DNA from: an uncultured Eubacteriales bacterium
GTDB lineage: Bacteria > Bacillota > Clostridia > Oscillospirales > Acutalibacteraceae
DNA length: 5,692 nucleotides
Assembly (NCBI GenBank): GCA_902462035.1
Contig: CABQAC010000138.1
Span: 1-5,692 of the forward strand
Reading direction: 5' to 3'
Shown: piece after piece, positions 5,380 through 5,692 of the stretch
Position numbering within the stretch: position 1 is the first letter of the stretch
How the letters are laid out: the number at the start of each line of letters is the position of its first letter
The notes under the pieces: model-generated
What the model was told of the DNA's origin: nothing
Seen by the model: the letters and a program-made list of their open reading frames with translations, nothing else
Database searches by the model: none
Translations under genes and position numbers: made by a program

Positions 5380-5692
5380 TTGGGCTTTTATTATTACGAT
5401 TGGACTTATTTCCTTATCATGCTGCCCGCGTTACTGCTGACGATGTGGGCTCAGATCCGGGTGAAGTCTGCCTTTTCGAGTTATTCCAAAATCGCCTGCC
5501 GCCGGGGGATGACCGGACGCGACGCGGCCGAGGCAGTGCTGCGCATGCACAGCGTGCAAGATGTGCGCGTGGAACGGACTTCCGGCCACTTAACCGATCA
5601 TTTCGATCCGCGCGCCAAGGTTATCCGTTTGTCCGACAGCGTTTACAATAGCGATTCGGTGGCGGCCATCGGCGTGGCGGCCCACGAGGCGG
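5380..5692 (+). CDS. YugP-type neutral zinc metallopeptidase, N-terminal part (3' end outside window)
   Basis: Visible are 104 residues of a longer protein, cut by the window edge. The sequence matches the YugP-like Zn_peptidase_2 family: a short N-terminal GFYYYDWTY, one membrane segment at about 10-26 (rich in L, I and M), then VKSAFSSYSKI (28-38), GMTGRDAAEAVL (43-54), SGHLTDHFDPRAKVIRLSDSVYNS (68-91) and IGVAAHEA (97-104), the first half of the HExxH zinc motif (H102, E103). Members are membrane-anchored and their substrates are largely unknown. The frame is open from the fmt stop; no ATG occurs in it before residue 14, and TTG 5380 is the only good start, with GAAGGA upstream. Genes of this family often sit between fmt and rsmB in Clostridia, so rsmB is a reasonable guess for what follows. 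The catalytic second histidine cannot be checked here. Confidence 0.87.
   Translation, partial: MGFYYYDWTYFLIMLPALLLTMWAQIRVKSAFSSYSKIACRRGMTGRDAAEAVLRMHSVQDVRVERTSGHLTDHFDPRAKVIRLSDSVYNSDSVAAIGVAAHEA

Noticed and set aside
5370..5651. 93-residue + strand ORF starting at ATG 5370
   Set aside because: It uses a different frame from the clear YugP-type metallopeptidase coding sequence; only its first leucines look membrane-like, and the rest is unlike any protein family I know.

Overview
This window is an ordinary but informative piece of a bacterial core operon. It holds eight protein genes on the + strand, in the order yicC (C-terminal end only), remA, gmk, rpoZ, priA, def, fmt and the 5' part of a membrane zinc metallopeptidase gene of the YugP type. 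Gene order and protein sequences point to a Firmicute of the class Clostridia. The GC-rich coding sequence, the clostridial-type deformylase motif CHEIDHLDG and the PriA motif DEEQEYTYKSE suggest the Oscillospiraceae/Ruminococcaceae side; this family-level placement is an inference.

Layout: bases 1-287 are the end of the YicC endoribonuclease gene. A 31-base gap carries the Shine-Dalgarno for a GTG-started remA (319-594). remA overlaps the gmk start by 8 bases (gmk 587-1174). rpoZ follows after 16 bases (1191-1418), priA after 32 bases (1451-3901), def after 46 bases (3948-4415), fmt after 16 bases from a TTG start (4432-5355), and the metallopeptidase after 24 bases, also from a TTG start (5380 to the window edge). 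No gap exceeds 46 bases. I see no promoter, no hairpin followed by a U-tract, no RNA gene, mobile element or CRISPR, and no credible gene on the - strand. The whole window therefore reads as the interior of one transcription unit whose promoter and terminator lie outside it.

Functionally the genes combine RNA turnover (YicC), a DNA-binding regulator (RemA), guanine nucleotide supply (Gmk), the omega subunit of RNA polymerase (RpoZ), replication restart (PriA), and the two ends of the N-formylmethionine cycle: Fmt formylates initiator tRNA and Def removes the formyl group from new proteins. The order matches the Bacillus subtilis yloC-remA-gmk-rpoZ-coaBC-priA-def-fmt cluster, except that coaBC is missing between rpoZ and priA and a YugP-type gene follows fmt.

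I found no new biological system. The points worth a second look are small: two successive TTG starts that simple gene callers are likely to misplace, a Shine-Dalgarno for gmk written inside the acidic tail of RemA, a DEEQ in place of DEEH in PriA motif II, the missing coaBC, and a few short palindromes.
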